Positions 57,387 through 64,000 of a stretch of DNA of 64,000 nt are shown piece by piece. The DNA lies in contig NZ_JACXZT010000010.1 in assembly GCF_014779595.1 (NCBI RefSeq), positions 248,001 through 312,000 on the forward strand. Reading direction: 5' to 3'. The stretch's first letter is position 1; each line of letters starts with the position of its first letter. The notes below the pieces were generated by a model. The model ran no database searches. It saw only the letters and a list, made by a program, of their open reading frames with translations, and had not been told where the DNA came from. Both the position numbers and the translations under genes were made by a program. This DNA is from Halomonas sp. ML-15 (GTDB taxonomy: Bacteria; Pseudomonadota; Gammaproteobacteria; Pseudomonadales; Halomonadaceae).

Positions 57387-59369
57387 ATGAGTTATCAGGT
57401 ACTGGCCCGCAAGTGGCGCCCGCGCACCTTCCACGAGCTGGTCGGCCAGGATCACGTGCAGCGAGCGCTGGTCAACGCTCTCGACCAGGGGCGTCTGCAC
57501 CACGCCTATCTATTTACCGGCACCCGCGGCGTGGGCAAGACCACCCTGGCGAGGATCCTCGCCAAGTGTCTCAACTGCACGGCCAAGGGCCATGGCGAGG
57601 AGGGCGTGACCTCGACTCCCTGCGGCGAGTGCGACAGCTGCCGGGCCATTGACGAGGGGCGCTTCGTCGACCTGATCGAGGTGGATGCCGCCTCGCGCAC
57701 CAAGGTCGAAGACACCCGCGAGCTGCTCGATAACGTGCAGTACGCGCCGACCCAGGGCCGTTTCAAGGTGTACCTCATCGATGAGGTACACATGCTCTCG
57801 ACTCACAGCTTCAACGCGCTGCTCAAGACCCTCGAAGAGCCACCGCCCCACGTCAAGTTCCTGCTCGCCACCACCGACCCGCAGAAGCTGCCGGTCACGG
57901 TGCTGTCGCGCTGCCTGCAGTTTACCCTCAAGAACATGCCGCCGGAACGCATCGTCGATCATCTCGGCAAGGTGCTCGCTGCCGAGGGTATCGATTTCGA
58001 TGAATCGGCCTTGTGGCTGCTGGGGCGCTCTGCCGATGGCTCGATGCGCGATGCCATGAGCCTCACCGATCAGGCCATCGCCTTCGGTCAGGGCGTCGTG
58101 CGTCAGGCCGACGTGGCTGCCATGCTCGGCACCCTCGATCATCGCCACCTGCTGGCCCTGGTCGAGGCCCTGGCCGAGGTCGATGCCGCCCGAGTCCTAG
58201 GCCAGGTAGCGGCACTCGCCGAGCAGGGCCCCGACTTTGCCGGCGTGCTCGACGATCTGGTCGGCACCCTGCATCGCCTGGCGGTGGCCCAGATGGTCCC
58301 CGACGCCCTCGATAACGGCCACGGTGACCGCGATACCCTGCTGGCGCTGGCGGCGCGTTTCACCGCTGAAGATGTTCAGCTCTACTATCAGATCGGCTTG
58401 CAGGGGCGTGGTGACATGGAGCACGCGCCGGATGCCCGCACGGCGCTGGAGATGACCCTGCTACGCATGCTGGCGTTCCGCCCTCAGGGCGTGCCCAAGC
58501 CGGCTACCACGTCGCTGCCGATCAGCGGCATCACCCCGGCTCAGGGGCAGCCCGCGCCACAGGCGCCACCGGCCGCCGAACCCGAGTCTGCACCCCCGGC
58601 GCCCAGCGCTGAGAGCGCGACGCTGTCGAGCCCCGCTGAGCCCGCAGCGTCGAATCGCGAGCCGCCGCCATGGGAAATGCCGGCCGCGGATCACGCCAAC
58701 CAGGCGCCGCCTGTTGTAGAGGCCGAGCCCGTCAGCGCAGCGCCGGCCGAGCCGACCGTGGCCCCTGCTGATGTCGTTGAGTCGGCCGAAGAGGACATGG
58801 CGGTTGCCGCGGTTGCCGATCAGGCCGCGGTCGAGCCGATGGTCGAGAGCCAGCCGGATACTGCCGAGCTTGCCCCCGGCGTGCCTGCCCCAGGTGAACC
58901 CAGTGAAGAAGTACCGTCCGATGTTGCGCCCGCACCAACTAGCGACGCCCATCAGGGCGCCTTCGATCACGACGCCTGGCTGGCGCGCTTCGACGACCTC
59001 GGGCTGGGCGGCCTGACCCGCAACCTCGCCGCCCACTGCCTGGTCGAGCATGACGATGGCCAGCGCCTGCAGCTGAGGCTCGATCCCTCCCAGGCGGCGA
59101 TGAACGCCGAGGTCCATGAAGAGCGGGTCGAGAAGGCGCTGCTCGAGCTGGGCCTGACTCGCAAGGTCAGCATCGTACCCGGCGAACTGCCACCCGGCAT
59201 CGAGACTCCCCGGGCCATGGCTGATCGCCTCAACGCCGAGCGCCACGCCGCCGCGGTGCAGTCGCTGGAGGCCGACCCCCACGTACAGGAACTCCGCGAG
59301 GCCTTCGGTGCCCGACTGCTCGAAGCCTCGGTGTCCCCACAGCAGCGCAGCGGCGAGGCCGCGCGCTGA
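57387..59369 (+). CDS. dnaX: DNA polymerase III subunit tau (gamma/tau)
   Basis: The 660-residue protein begins [20 protein letters not shown]. Walker A is [16 protein letters not shown] (about 44-59), followed by a four-Cys zinc module (CLNC...CGECDSC), the Walker B region [10 protein letters not shown] and sensor SRC. A Pro/Ala/Glu-rich linker runs from about 385 to 530, and the tau C-terminal alpha/DnaB-binding domain follows. I saw no A-AAA-AAG slippery site, so a frameshifted gamma form is not evident. The start at 57387 fits the family; an in-frame ATG at 57357 does not. It heads dnaX-ebfC-recR. Confidence 0.95.
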   Translation: MSYQVLARKWRPRTFHELVGQDHVQRALVNALDQGRLHHAYLFTGTRGVGKTTLARILAKCLNCTAKGHGEEGVTSTPCGECDSCRAIDEGRFVDLIEVDAASRTKVEDTRELLDNVQYAPTQGRFKVYLIDEVHMLSTHSFNALLKTLEEPPPHVKFLLATTDPQKLPVTVLSRCLQFTLKNMPPERIVDHLGKVLAAEGIDFDESALWLLGRSADGSMRDAMSLTDQAIAFGQGVVRQADVAAMLGTLDHRHLLALVEALAEVDAARVLGQVAALAEQGPDFAGVLDDLVGTLHRLAVAQMVPDALDNGHGDRDTLLALAARFTAEDVQLYYQIGLQGRGDMEHAPDARTALEMTLLRMLAFRPQGVPKPATTSLPISGITPAQGQPAPQAPPAAEPESAPPAPSAESATLSSPAEPAASNREPPPWEMPAADHANQAPPVVEAEPVSAAPAEPTVAPADVVESAEEDMAVAAVADQAAVEPMVESQPDTAELAPGVPAPGEPSEEVPSDVAPAPTSDAHQGAFDHDAWLARFDDLGLGGLTRNLAAHCLVEHDDGQRLQLRLDPSQAAMNAEVHEERVEKALLELGLTRKVSIVPGELPPGIETPRAMADRLNAERHAAAVQSLEADPHVQELREAFGARLLEASVSPQQRSGEAAR

Positions 59370-59394
59370 TCACTTCGATCCAGGAGCATTAGCC

Positions 59395-59721
59395 ATGATG
59401 AAGGGCGGAATGGGCAACCTGATGAAACAGGCCCAGGAAATGCAGGAAAAGATGCAGCGCATGCAGGAAGAGGCGCAGAAAGCCGAGGTCACTGGCGAGG
59501 CCGGCGCTGGCATGGTCAAGGTGACCATGAACGGACGCCACGATGTCAGCAAGGTGGACATCGACCCGAGCGTGCTGGAGGAGGACAAGGAGCTGCTCGA
59601 GGACCTGCTGGCCGCCGCGGTCAATGATGCGGTGCGCAAGGTCGAGGAGACCACTCGGGAGCGGATGGAAGAAGCCACCGCTGGCCTCGATCTGCCGCCC
59701 GGTTTCAAGATGCCGTTCTGA
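59395..59721 (+). CDS. ebfC: Nucleoid-associated protein, YbaB/EbfC family
   Basis: The 108-residue protein begins [20 protein letters not shown] and has the conserved core [19 protein letters not shown] and a C-terminal LPPGFKMPF. It is a small DNA-binding dimer, usually encoded between dnaX and recR, as here. AGGAG lies 9 nt before the ATG. The next gene overlaps its stop by one base. Confidence 0.95.
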   Translation: MMKGGMGNLMKQAQEMQEKMQRMQEEAQKAEVTGEAGAGMVKVTMNGRHDVSKVDIDPSVLEEDKELLEDLLAAAVNDAVRKVEETTRERMEEATAGLDLPPGFKMPF

Positions 59722-60326
59722 TGAGTTTTTCTCCGCTTGTCGATCGTCTACTCGAGTCGCTGCGCGTGCTGCCCGGAGTCGGTCCCAAGAGTGCCCAGCG
59801 GATGGCGCTGCACCTCCTCGAGCGCGATCGCGAGGGCGGCCAGCGGCTGGCGGCGGTGCTTGCCCAGGCCCTCGATGAGGTCGGCTATTGTCAACGCTGC
59901 CGCACGCTGACGGAGGAGGAGATCTGCGGGCTGTGCCGCAACCCGCGGCGTGATGACAGCATCCTCTGCGTGGTCGAGTCGCCGGCTGATATGCTGGCCA
60001 TCGAGGACGCGGGCGGTTATCTGGGGCAGTATTTCGTGCTCCACGGCCACCTCTCGCCGCTGGATGGCATCGGCCCCGAGGATATTGGCCTCGACCAGCT
60101 CGAGGCGCGGATCGACGCCGAGGCGGTCAGCGAGGTGATTCTGGCCACCAACCCGACCGTCGAGGGCGAAGCTACCGCCCACTACATTGCGGCTCAGCTC
60201 GCCGGCCGGCCGCTGCGGCTCTCGCGCCTTGCCTACGGCGTGCCGATGGGCGGCGAGCTCGAGTACGTCGACGGCGGCACCCTCAGTCGCGCCTTCAACG
60301 GCCGCCTGCCTTTTCAAAGTGAATGA
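59721..60326 (+). CDS. recR: Recombination protein RecR
   Basis: The 201-residue protein has a helix-hairpin-helix ([20 protein letters not shown]), a four-Cys zinc finger (CQRC...CGLC), a Toprim domain ([21 protein letters not shown]) and a C-terminal Walker-B-like segment. With RecF and RecO it loads RecA at gaps. It starts within the ebfC stop codon (TGATG). Confidence 0.96.
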   Translation: MSFSPLVDRLLESLRVLPGVGPKSAQRMALHLLERDREGGQRLAAVLAQALDEVGYCQRCRTLTEEEICGLCRNPRRDDSILCVVESPADMLAIEDAGGYLGQYFVLHGHLSPLDGIGPEDIGLDQLEARIDAEAVSEVILATNPTVEGEATAHYIAAQLAGRPLRLSRLAYGVPMGGELEYVDGGTLSRAFNGRLPFQSE

Positions 60327-60356
60327 GCCGCTTCGCGGCCAGGACACCCCCTGACT

Positions 60357-61505
60357 ATGCCTATCACGTCCACCGGGCCCGACAGCCTCGATATCCGTTG
60401 GGTCGATACCCCGGCAGCACTTGACGCTGCCTGCGCCGACCTGGCCAGCGCCGAGATCCTGGCGCTGGATACCGAGTTCTTTCGTGAATCGACCTTTCAC
60501 CCGGTGCCGGCGCTGCTGCAGCTCTCGGCCGGCGAAGCGGTCTACCTGATCGACCCCCAGGCCCTCGACGCCAGCCCGGCGCTGTGTGAACTGTTGGCGG
60601 GCGGACCGCTCAAGCTGCTGCATGCCAGCAGCGAGGACCTCGAGGTGCTGCGCAACTGGGCAGACGTATTGGTGGCCCCGCTGGTCGATACACAGGTCGC
60701 CCAGGGCCTGCTGGGCGAGGATCCGGCGATGGGCTACCAGCGGCTGGTCGAGCACTGGACCGGCGAGACCCTGCCCAAGGATGAGACCCGCTCCGACTGG
60801 CTCGAACGGCCACTCTCCGACGCCCAGTGTCGGTATGCGGCACTCGATGTGGTCTACCTGCTCGAGGTCTGGAAGCAGCAGCGCGAGCGGCTGGTCGAGC
60901 TCGGAAGATTGGACTGGCTCGAGGCCGACTGCGCCGAGCTGCTGGCTCAGGCGGGGCGTAACGGCGACGCCGACGGTCAGTGGTACCTGCGCCATCGTCA
61001 GCTGTGGCGTCTCACGCCGCGTCAGATCGACGCCTATCGGCGCCTGACGATCTGGCGCGAAGGGGAGGCGCGGCGGCGCAATCTACCGCGTGGCTGGCTG
61101 GTCAACGACAAGCTGCTCTACGCCATCGCCGAGGCCTTGCCGCAGCATCGCCAGGCGCTGGCCGCCATCGAAGGGGTCAAGCCGACGCTGGTCAAGCGCG
61201 AGGGCGACACCCTGCTGGCGCTGGTCGGTGAGGCGCGTCGGGCCGACGAAAGTGACCTGCCTGAGGCGCTGCCATCGCCCCTGGCGGGGGCTTTCAAGAA
61301 GCGTTTCAAGGCGCTCAAGCGGGTTGTAAGCGCCGACGCCGAAGCGCTGGGAGTGGCGCCGGAGGTGCTGCTGCGGCGCCGCGACCTGGAAGCCGTAGTG
61401 GCCGCCGACCTGCTGGATCGCCCGCTGCCTCTCCCCAAGGGCTGGCGCGGCGAGCGGCTCTCGGCGAGGCTGGCCGCGGCGCTGTCAGAGGGAGGAGAGG
61501 CATGA
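60357..61505 (+). CDS. rnd: Ribonuclease D
   Basis: The 382-residue protein has a DEDD exonuclease domain: ILALDTEFFREST (about residue 33), LKLLHASSEDLEVL, and YAALDVVYLLEVW with the last Asp and Tyr. An HRDC domain follows (RQIDAYRRLTIWREGEARRRNLPRGWLVNDKLL, about 220-255), then a second helical HRDC-like region. It trims 3' ends of tRNA precursors and other stable RNAs. The next gene overlaps its stop by 4 nt (ATGA). Confidence 0.94.
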   Translation: MPITSTGPDSLDIRWVDTPAALDAACADLASAEILALDTEFFRESTFHPVPALLQLSAGEAVYLIDPQALDASPALCELLAGGPLKLLHASSEDLEVLRNWADVLVAPLVDTQVAQGLLGEDPAMGYQRLVEHWTGETLPKDETRSDWLERPLSDAQCRYAALDVVYLLEVWKQQRERLVELGRLDWLEADCAELLAQAGRNGDADGQWYLRHRQLWRLTPRQIDAYRRLTIWREGEARRRNLPRGWLVNDKLLYAIAEALPQHRQALAAIEGVKPTLVKREGDTLLALVGEARRADESDLPEALPSPLAGAFKKRFKALKRVVSADAEALGVAPEVLLRRRDLEAVVAADLLDRPLPLPKGWRGERLSARLAAALSEGGEA

Positions 61506-61798
61506 GCGGCGACAAACTGATATGCGAGATATACAAGAGTCCGCGCAAGGACGAGCTGTACCTGTATGTCGACAAGCGCCGGGGGCTCAGCGACGTGCCT
61601 GAGGCGCTACTCGAGCACTTCGGCACGCCGCTGTCGTTGACCACCATGCTGCTGACCGCCGACAAGCGTCTGGCGCGTGCCGAGGCCAGCGAAGTCATGG
61701 CGCAGATCGCCGAGAAAGGCTTCTACCTGCAGATGCCGCCTGCCAAGGAGCCCTATCTGCTCGACCTCTATCGTGCGCCAACGCAATCACGCTACTGA
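61502..61798 (+). CDS. ycgL: YcgL domain protein
   Basis: The 98-residue protein reads ICEIYKSPRKDELYLYVDKRRGLSDVPEALLEHFG and ends FYLQMPPAKEPYLLDLYR, the YcgL (UPF0745) pattern. It is often located between rnd and ycgN, as here. The biochemical role is unknown. It is translationally coupled to rnd. Confidence 0.9.
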   Translation: MSGDKLICEIYKSPRKDELYLYVDKRRGLSDVPEALLEHFGTPLSLTTMLLTADKRLARAEASEVMAQIAEKGFYLQMPPAKEPYLLDLYRAPTQSRY

Positions 61799-61825
61799 GC
61801 GCCGCCGGCGCGTAGGAGACACAGG

Positions 61826-62275
61826 ATGCGCGAGCTGTTCTGGGAGCGCTATCGCCTCGACGAGCTCACCAATGAGGAGTGGGAGGCGTTGTGCGATGGC
61901 TGCGGACAGTGCTGCCTGCTCAAGTTTCATGACGACGATAGCGGTGAACTGGCGGTGCTTAACGTGGCCTGCGAGCTACTCGATATCGACAGCTGTCGCT
62001 GCGGTGACTACGCCAATCGATTCGCCCGGGTTCCCGACTGCACGCAGCTGACTCCAGCGCGCATCGACGAATTTCGCTGGCTGCCCGGCTCCTGCGCCTA
62101 TCGCCGCCTGGCCGAGGGGCGCAGCCTGGCGCGTTGGCATCCGTTGATCTCCGGTGATAGCCGCCGCATGCACCGCAAGGGCATCAGCGTGGCCAGCTTC
62201 GCCGTCTCCCAGCGCGATGTGCCCGAAGCCGATTACGACGAGCATATCATCGCCATCCTGCCGATCGACGGTTAG
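61826..62275 (+). CDS. ycgN: YcgN family cysteine-cluster protein (UPF0260)
   Basis: The 149-residue protein has clustered cysteines: CDGCGQCCLLKF (about residues 26-37), CELL...CRCGDYANRFARVPDC (about 51-74) and GSCAYR. This probably makes a zinc or iron-sulfur site of the CxxCxxCC type. The function is unknown. GGAGA lies 6 nt before the ATG. It closes the rnd-ycgL-ycgN block. Confidence 0.9.
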   Translation: MRELFWERYRLDELTNEEWEALCDGCGQCCLLKFHDDDSGELAVLNVACELLDIDSCRCGDYANRFARVPDCTQLTPARIDEFRWLPGSCAYRRLAEGRSLARWHPLISGDSRRMHRKGISVASFAVSQRDVPEADYDEHIIAILPIDG

Positions 62276-62466
62276 CCCCTTTCAGCCGTTTCCACCAGCA
62301 CTTAACCCCATGACGCCTGACAGGGCTGAGCCAACTGGTGCGCCATAATCATCTTGCCTTCTGATTGTGGTGGCCGCTTCTCCCGACGATGCTGATCAGT
62401 GTATGTAACAGCGTGTTGCTGGCGGCCTACTGAGCCAGCGACGGGGATCGGTATGGGGGATGGAAC

Positions 62467-63207
62467 ATGAAAGGCTATCGGAGGGTAGGGTTGCCGCTAG
62501 TGTGCATGATGCTGGCGGCACCGGTTGCCTGGTCGCAGGCGACCGACTGGGATGCGATTTCAGCGCCTGGTGAACTCGAGTCACTGGCGGATGACGAACT
62601 GTTGGAAATGATCGACGACCTGCCCCCCACCGCCGCCGGCGGTGGGGGCGGCGGTGGCTGCGGGGCTGGGGGCGGTGAGGAAGGAGGCGGCTGCGGAGGC
62701 GGTTTCTTGCTCAGCGTCAACACCAGTGCCGATGCCGAAGCGCCGCTGCCACCGGCGCAGCCGGTAGTGGTGGCCAATCCGTCAACGCCAGGCAATGGCG
62801 GTAACGGTGGCGGGAACGGCGGGGGTAACGGTGGCGGCGGTAATGGCGGCTCCGGCGGTGGCAATGGCGGGGGCGCCGGCGGTGGTGGTAACGGTGGCTC
62901 CGGCGGTGGCAATGGCGGGGGCGCCGGAGGTGGTGGTAACGGTGGCTCCGGCGGTGGCAATGGCGGGGGCGCCGGAGGTGGTGGTAACGGTGGCTCTGGT
63001 GGTGGCAATGGCGGGGGCGCCGGAGGTGGTGGTAACGGTGGCTCCGGCGGAGGCAATGGCGGGGGCGCCGGAGGTGGTGGTAATGGTGGCTCCGGCGGCG
63101 GTAGTGCTGGTGGCGGTGCTGGCGGTGGCGCCAACGGTGGCAGCGGCGGTAACGGCGGTGGGGGAGCCGGCGGCGGTGCCAATGGTGGTAGCGGCGGTGG
63201 CAGCTAA
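62467..63207 (+). CDS. Secreted glycine-rich repeat protein
   Basis: The 246-residue protein has a signal peptide (MKGYRRVGLPLVCMMLAAPV, cleavage near WSQ-AT) and an acidic leader-like stretch (ELESLADDELLEMIDDLP). A first Gly run follows with two cysteines (GCGAGGGEEGGGCGGG), then a short linker, then about 130 residues of Gly/Asn/Ser/Ala repeats with a 16-residue period (GGGGNGGSGGGNGGGA). It has no known domain. A Gly-rich extracellular or surface protein is the simplest reading. GGGGGA lies upstream of the ATG. The 191-nt gap before it shows no other gene. Confidence 0.78.
   Translation: MKGYRRVGLPLVCMMLAAPVAWSQATDWDAISAPGELESLADDELLEMIDDLPPTAAGGGGGGGCGAGGGEEGGGCGGGFLLSVNTSADAEAPLPPAQPVVVANPSTPGNGGNGGGNGGGNGGGGNGGSGGGNGGGAGGGGNGGSGGGNGGGAGGGGNGGSGGGNGGGAGGGGNGGSGGGNGGGAGGGGNGGSGGGNGGGAGGGGNGGSGGGSAGGGAGGGANGGSGGNGGGGAGGGANGGSGGGS
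62830..63117 (+). repeat. 48-bp tandem repeat inside the glycine-rich gene
   Basis: Four near-identical 48-bp units are at 62878-62925, 62926-62973, 62974-63021 and 63022-63069, with diverged partial copies on both sides. Each encodes GGGGNGGSGGGNGGGA. The few differences are mostly at third codon positions. Copy number is likely to vary between strains. Confidence 0.88.
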
Positions 63208-63214
63208 GGTCATG

Positions 63215-63239
63215 GCCACTGCCCCGTGGGGGCAGTGGC
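63215..63239. terminator. Bidirectional terminator between the Gly-rich and oligopeptidase genes
   Basis: GCCACTGCCCC pairs with GGGGCAGTGGC around a short GTG loop between two convergent stop codons. Neither side has a marked T tract. Confidence 0.65.
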
Positions 63240-63258
63240 AGGTCACTCCCTGAGTGCC

Positions 63259-64000
63259 TTAATCGTCGAGCATGCCCAGCGCCCAGAGGATGAAGGCGTC
63301 CTGGCGAGCGCCATCATGCCACGCCTTGAAGCGCCCTGAAGCGCCAGCGTGGCCGGCGGCCATATCGGTACGCAGCAGCACCGGCCCGCGGGCGCTGCCC
63401 AGCTCGCGTAGGCGCGCATAGAGCTTGGCCGGCTCCCAGTAGGGCACCCGCGTATCGTGCCAACTGCCCTGCAGAAAGACAGTTGGGTAGGGCAGCGTAG
63501 CGAGGTTGTCGAGCGGTGAGTAGTCGCGGATACGCTTGCGGGCGGCTGGCTCATCGGGGTTGCCCCACTCGGTGTATTCGGCCGTGGTCAGCGGCAGATC
63601 GGGGTTCTCCATGGTGCGCAGCACATCGACGAACGGCACGTCGAGCACTGCGGCACAGAACGCCTCGGGGGCCAGATTGAGGCTGGCGCCGACCAGCAGG
63701 CCGCCGGCGCTGGCGCCATAGGCGGCGATGCGAGTCGGATCGCTGAGGCCGCTGTCGGCGAGGGCGTCGCGGGCGGCCAGGAAGTCGCGAAAGCTGTTCT
63801 GCTTATGCTCCATCTTGCCGGCCAGATACCATGGCTCGCCGCGGTCGCCGCCGCCGCGCACGTGGGCCACGGCGAAGGCCACTCCACGCTCGAGCAGTTC
63901 CAGCCTGGCCACCGAGAACCAGGGGTCGAGCACTTCGCCGTAGGCGCCGTAGCCGTACAGCAGCGTGGGCAGTGGCGTCTGGCCGAGCCGGTCGGCGCGG
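63259..64000 (-). CDS. ptrB: Oligopeptidase B / prolyl oligopeptidase family, C-terminal part
   Basis: The gene enters from the right edge; only about 247 C-terminal residues are visible, beginning within the YGYGAYGE oxyanion-hole region. GVAFAVAHVRGGGDRGEPWYLAGK follows, then the nucleophile in YGASAGGLLVGA, the catalytic Asp region QGSWHDTRVPYWEP and the catalytic His in DMAAGHAGASGR. These match oligopeptidase B, a cytoplasmic serine peptidase cutting after basic residues in short peptides. The N-terminal propeller is outside the window. Confidence 0.9.
   Translation of the reverse strand, partial: RADRLGQTPLPTLLYGYGAYGEVLDPWFSVARLELLERGVAFAVAHVRGGGDRGEPWYLAGKMEHKQNSFRDFLAARDALADSGLSDPTRIAAYGASAGGLLVGASLNLAPEAFCAAVLDVPFVDVLRTMENPDLPLTTAEYTEWGNPDEPAARKRIRDYSPLDNLATLPYPTVFLQGSWHDTRVPYWEPAKLYARLRELGSARGPVLLRTDMAAGHAGASGRFKAWHDGARQDAFILWALGMLDD

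Noticed and set aside
62878-63069. Tandem repeats as a CRISPR array
   Set aside because: The units are contiguous without unique spacers and stay in one reading frame.
62475-63246. Pro-rich and Thr/Ala-rich frames overlapping the Gly-rich gene
   Set aside because: They are other-frame readings of the 48-bp repeats. The plus-strand frame has a signal peptide and ribosome binding site, while the others do not.

Overview
The window looks like chromosome of a moderately halophilic, GC-rich gammaproteobacterium of the Halomonas type. The pyrD-rmf-rlmKL and rnd-ycgL-ycgN blocks, the E. coli-type bimodular QueF, the dnaX-ebfC-recR order next to a 4.5S RNA gene, and acidic, Ala/Asp/Glu-rich proteins all fit. 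No phage, transposase, rRNA or CRISPR array was seen.

Layout. 1-11.5 kb is core: the 3' part of a large NAD-glutamate dehydrogenase, pyrD, rmf, rlmKL, a glutaredoxin-like gene, a lone WGR protein, pdxB, htpX, alaA, a YlqF-type GTPase and msrB. 11.6-12.4 kb is a tRNA operon with three alternating Glu(TTC)/Gly(GCC) pairs under one promoter; it ends in two 74-bp repeats that each carry the last 18 nt of tRNA-Gly. 12.4-17.6 kb holds an ABC-2 exporter, queF, a nitroreductase, tRNA-Ser(GGA), an AraC regulator and a GNAT enzyme. 17.6-24.4 kb is a copper-handling island: CopA-type ATPase, a tiny coupled membrane protein, a Met-rich Spy-like protein behind a MerR-type promoter, small secreted His/Cys proteins, a Tat-exported multicopper oxidase and a lipoprotein.

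24.5-29 kb carries a 655-aa protein that I predict to have a papain-like catalytic core, a small secreted protein, a 27-codon leader ORF, lgt and an L,D-transpeptidase. 29-31.4 kb has a periplasmic rhodanese, an AhpD-like protein and its TetR regulator, with a matching operator at both promoters. 31.6-36.7 kb is the most unusual region: a tubulin-tyrosine-ligase-like (TTLL) ATP-grasp protein fused to a PqqD-like domain and an HPr-kinase-like remnant. It is flanked by two genes that share a 40-residue leader and carry Glu-rich repeats resembling tubulin tails, one of them a c-type cytochrome. A DinB-like gene and an ECF sigma/anti-sigma pair follow.

36.9-52.4 kb is mostly core or accessory envelope functions: an AcuI-like reductase, DUF3617 and SpoIIAA-like proteins, an RND pump with its fusion protein, an orphan TctC binding protein, an HI0933-type flavoprotein, the yqjDEK trio, phospholipase A, an MscK channel and TlyA. 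52.5-57 kb has an AbrB-family membrane protein and a two-gene operon: an unfamiliar ATP-grasp enzyme followed by a second papain-like paralogue with identical spacing of the predicted catalytic residues. 57-64 kb holds ffs, dnaX-ebfC-recR, rnd-ycgL-ycgN, a secreted Gly-rich repeat protein, and the 3' end of an oligopeptidase B gene.

Best candidates for undescribed biology are the TTLL/PqqD/Glu-tail locus and the ATP-grasp/papain-like pair. Both are inferred from motifs read by eye.
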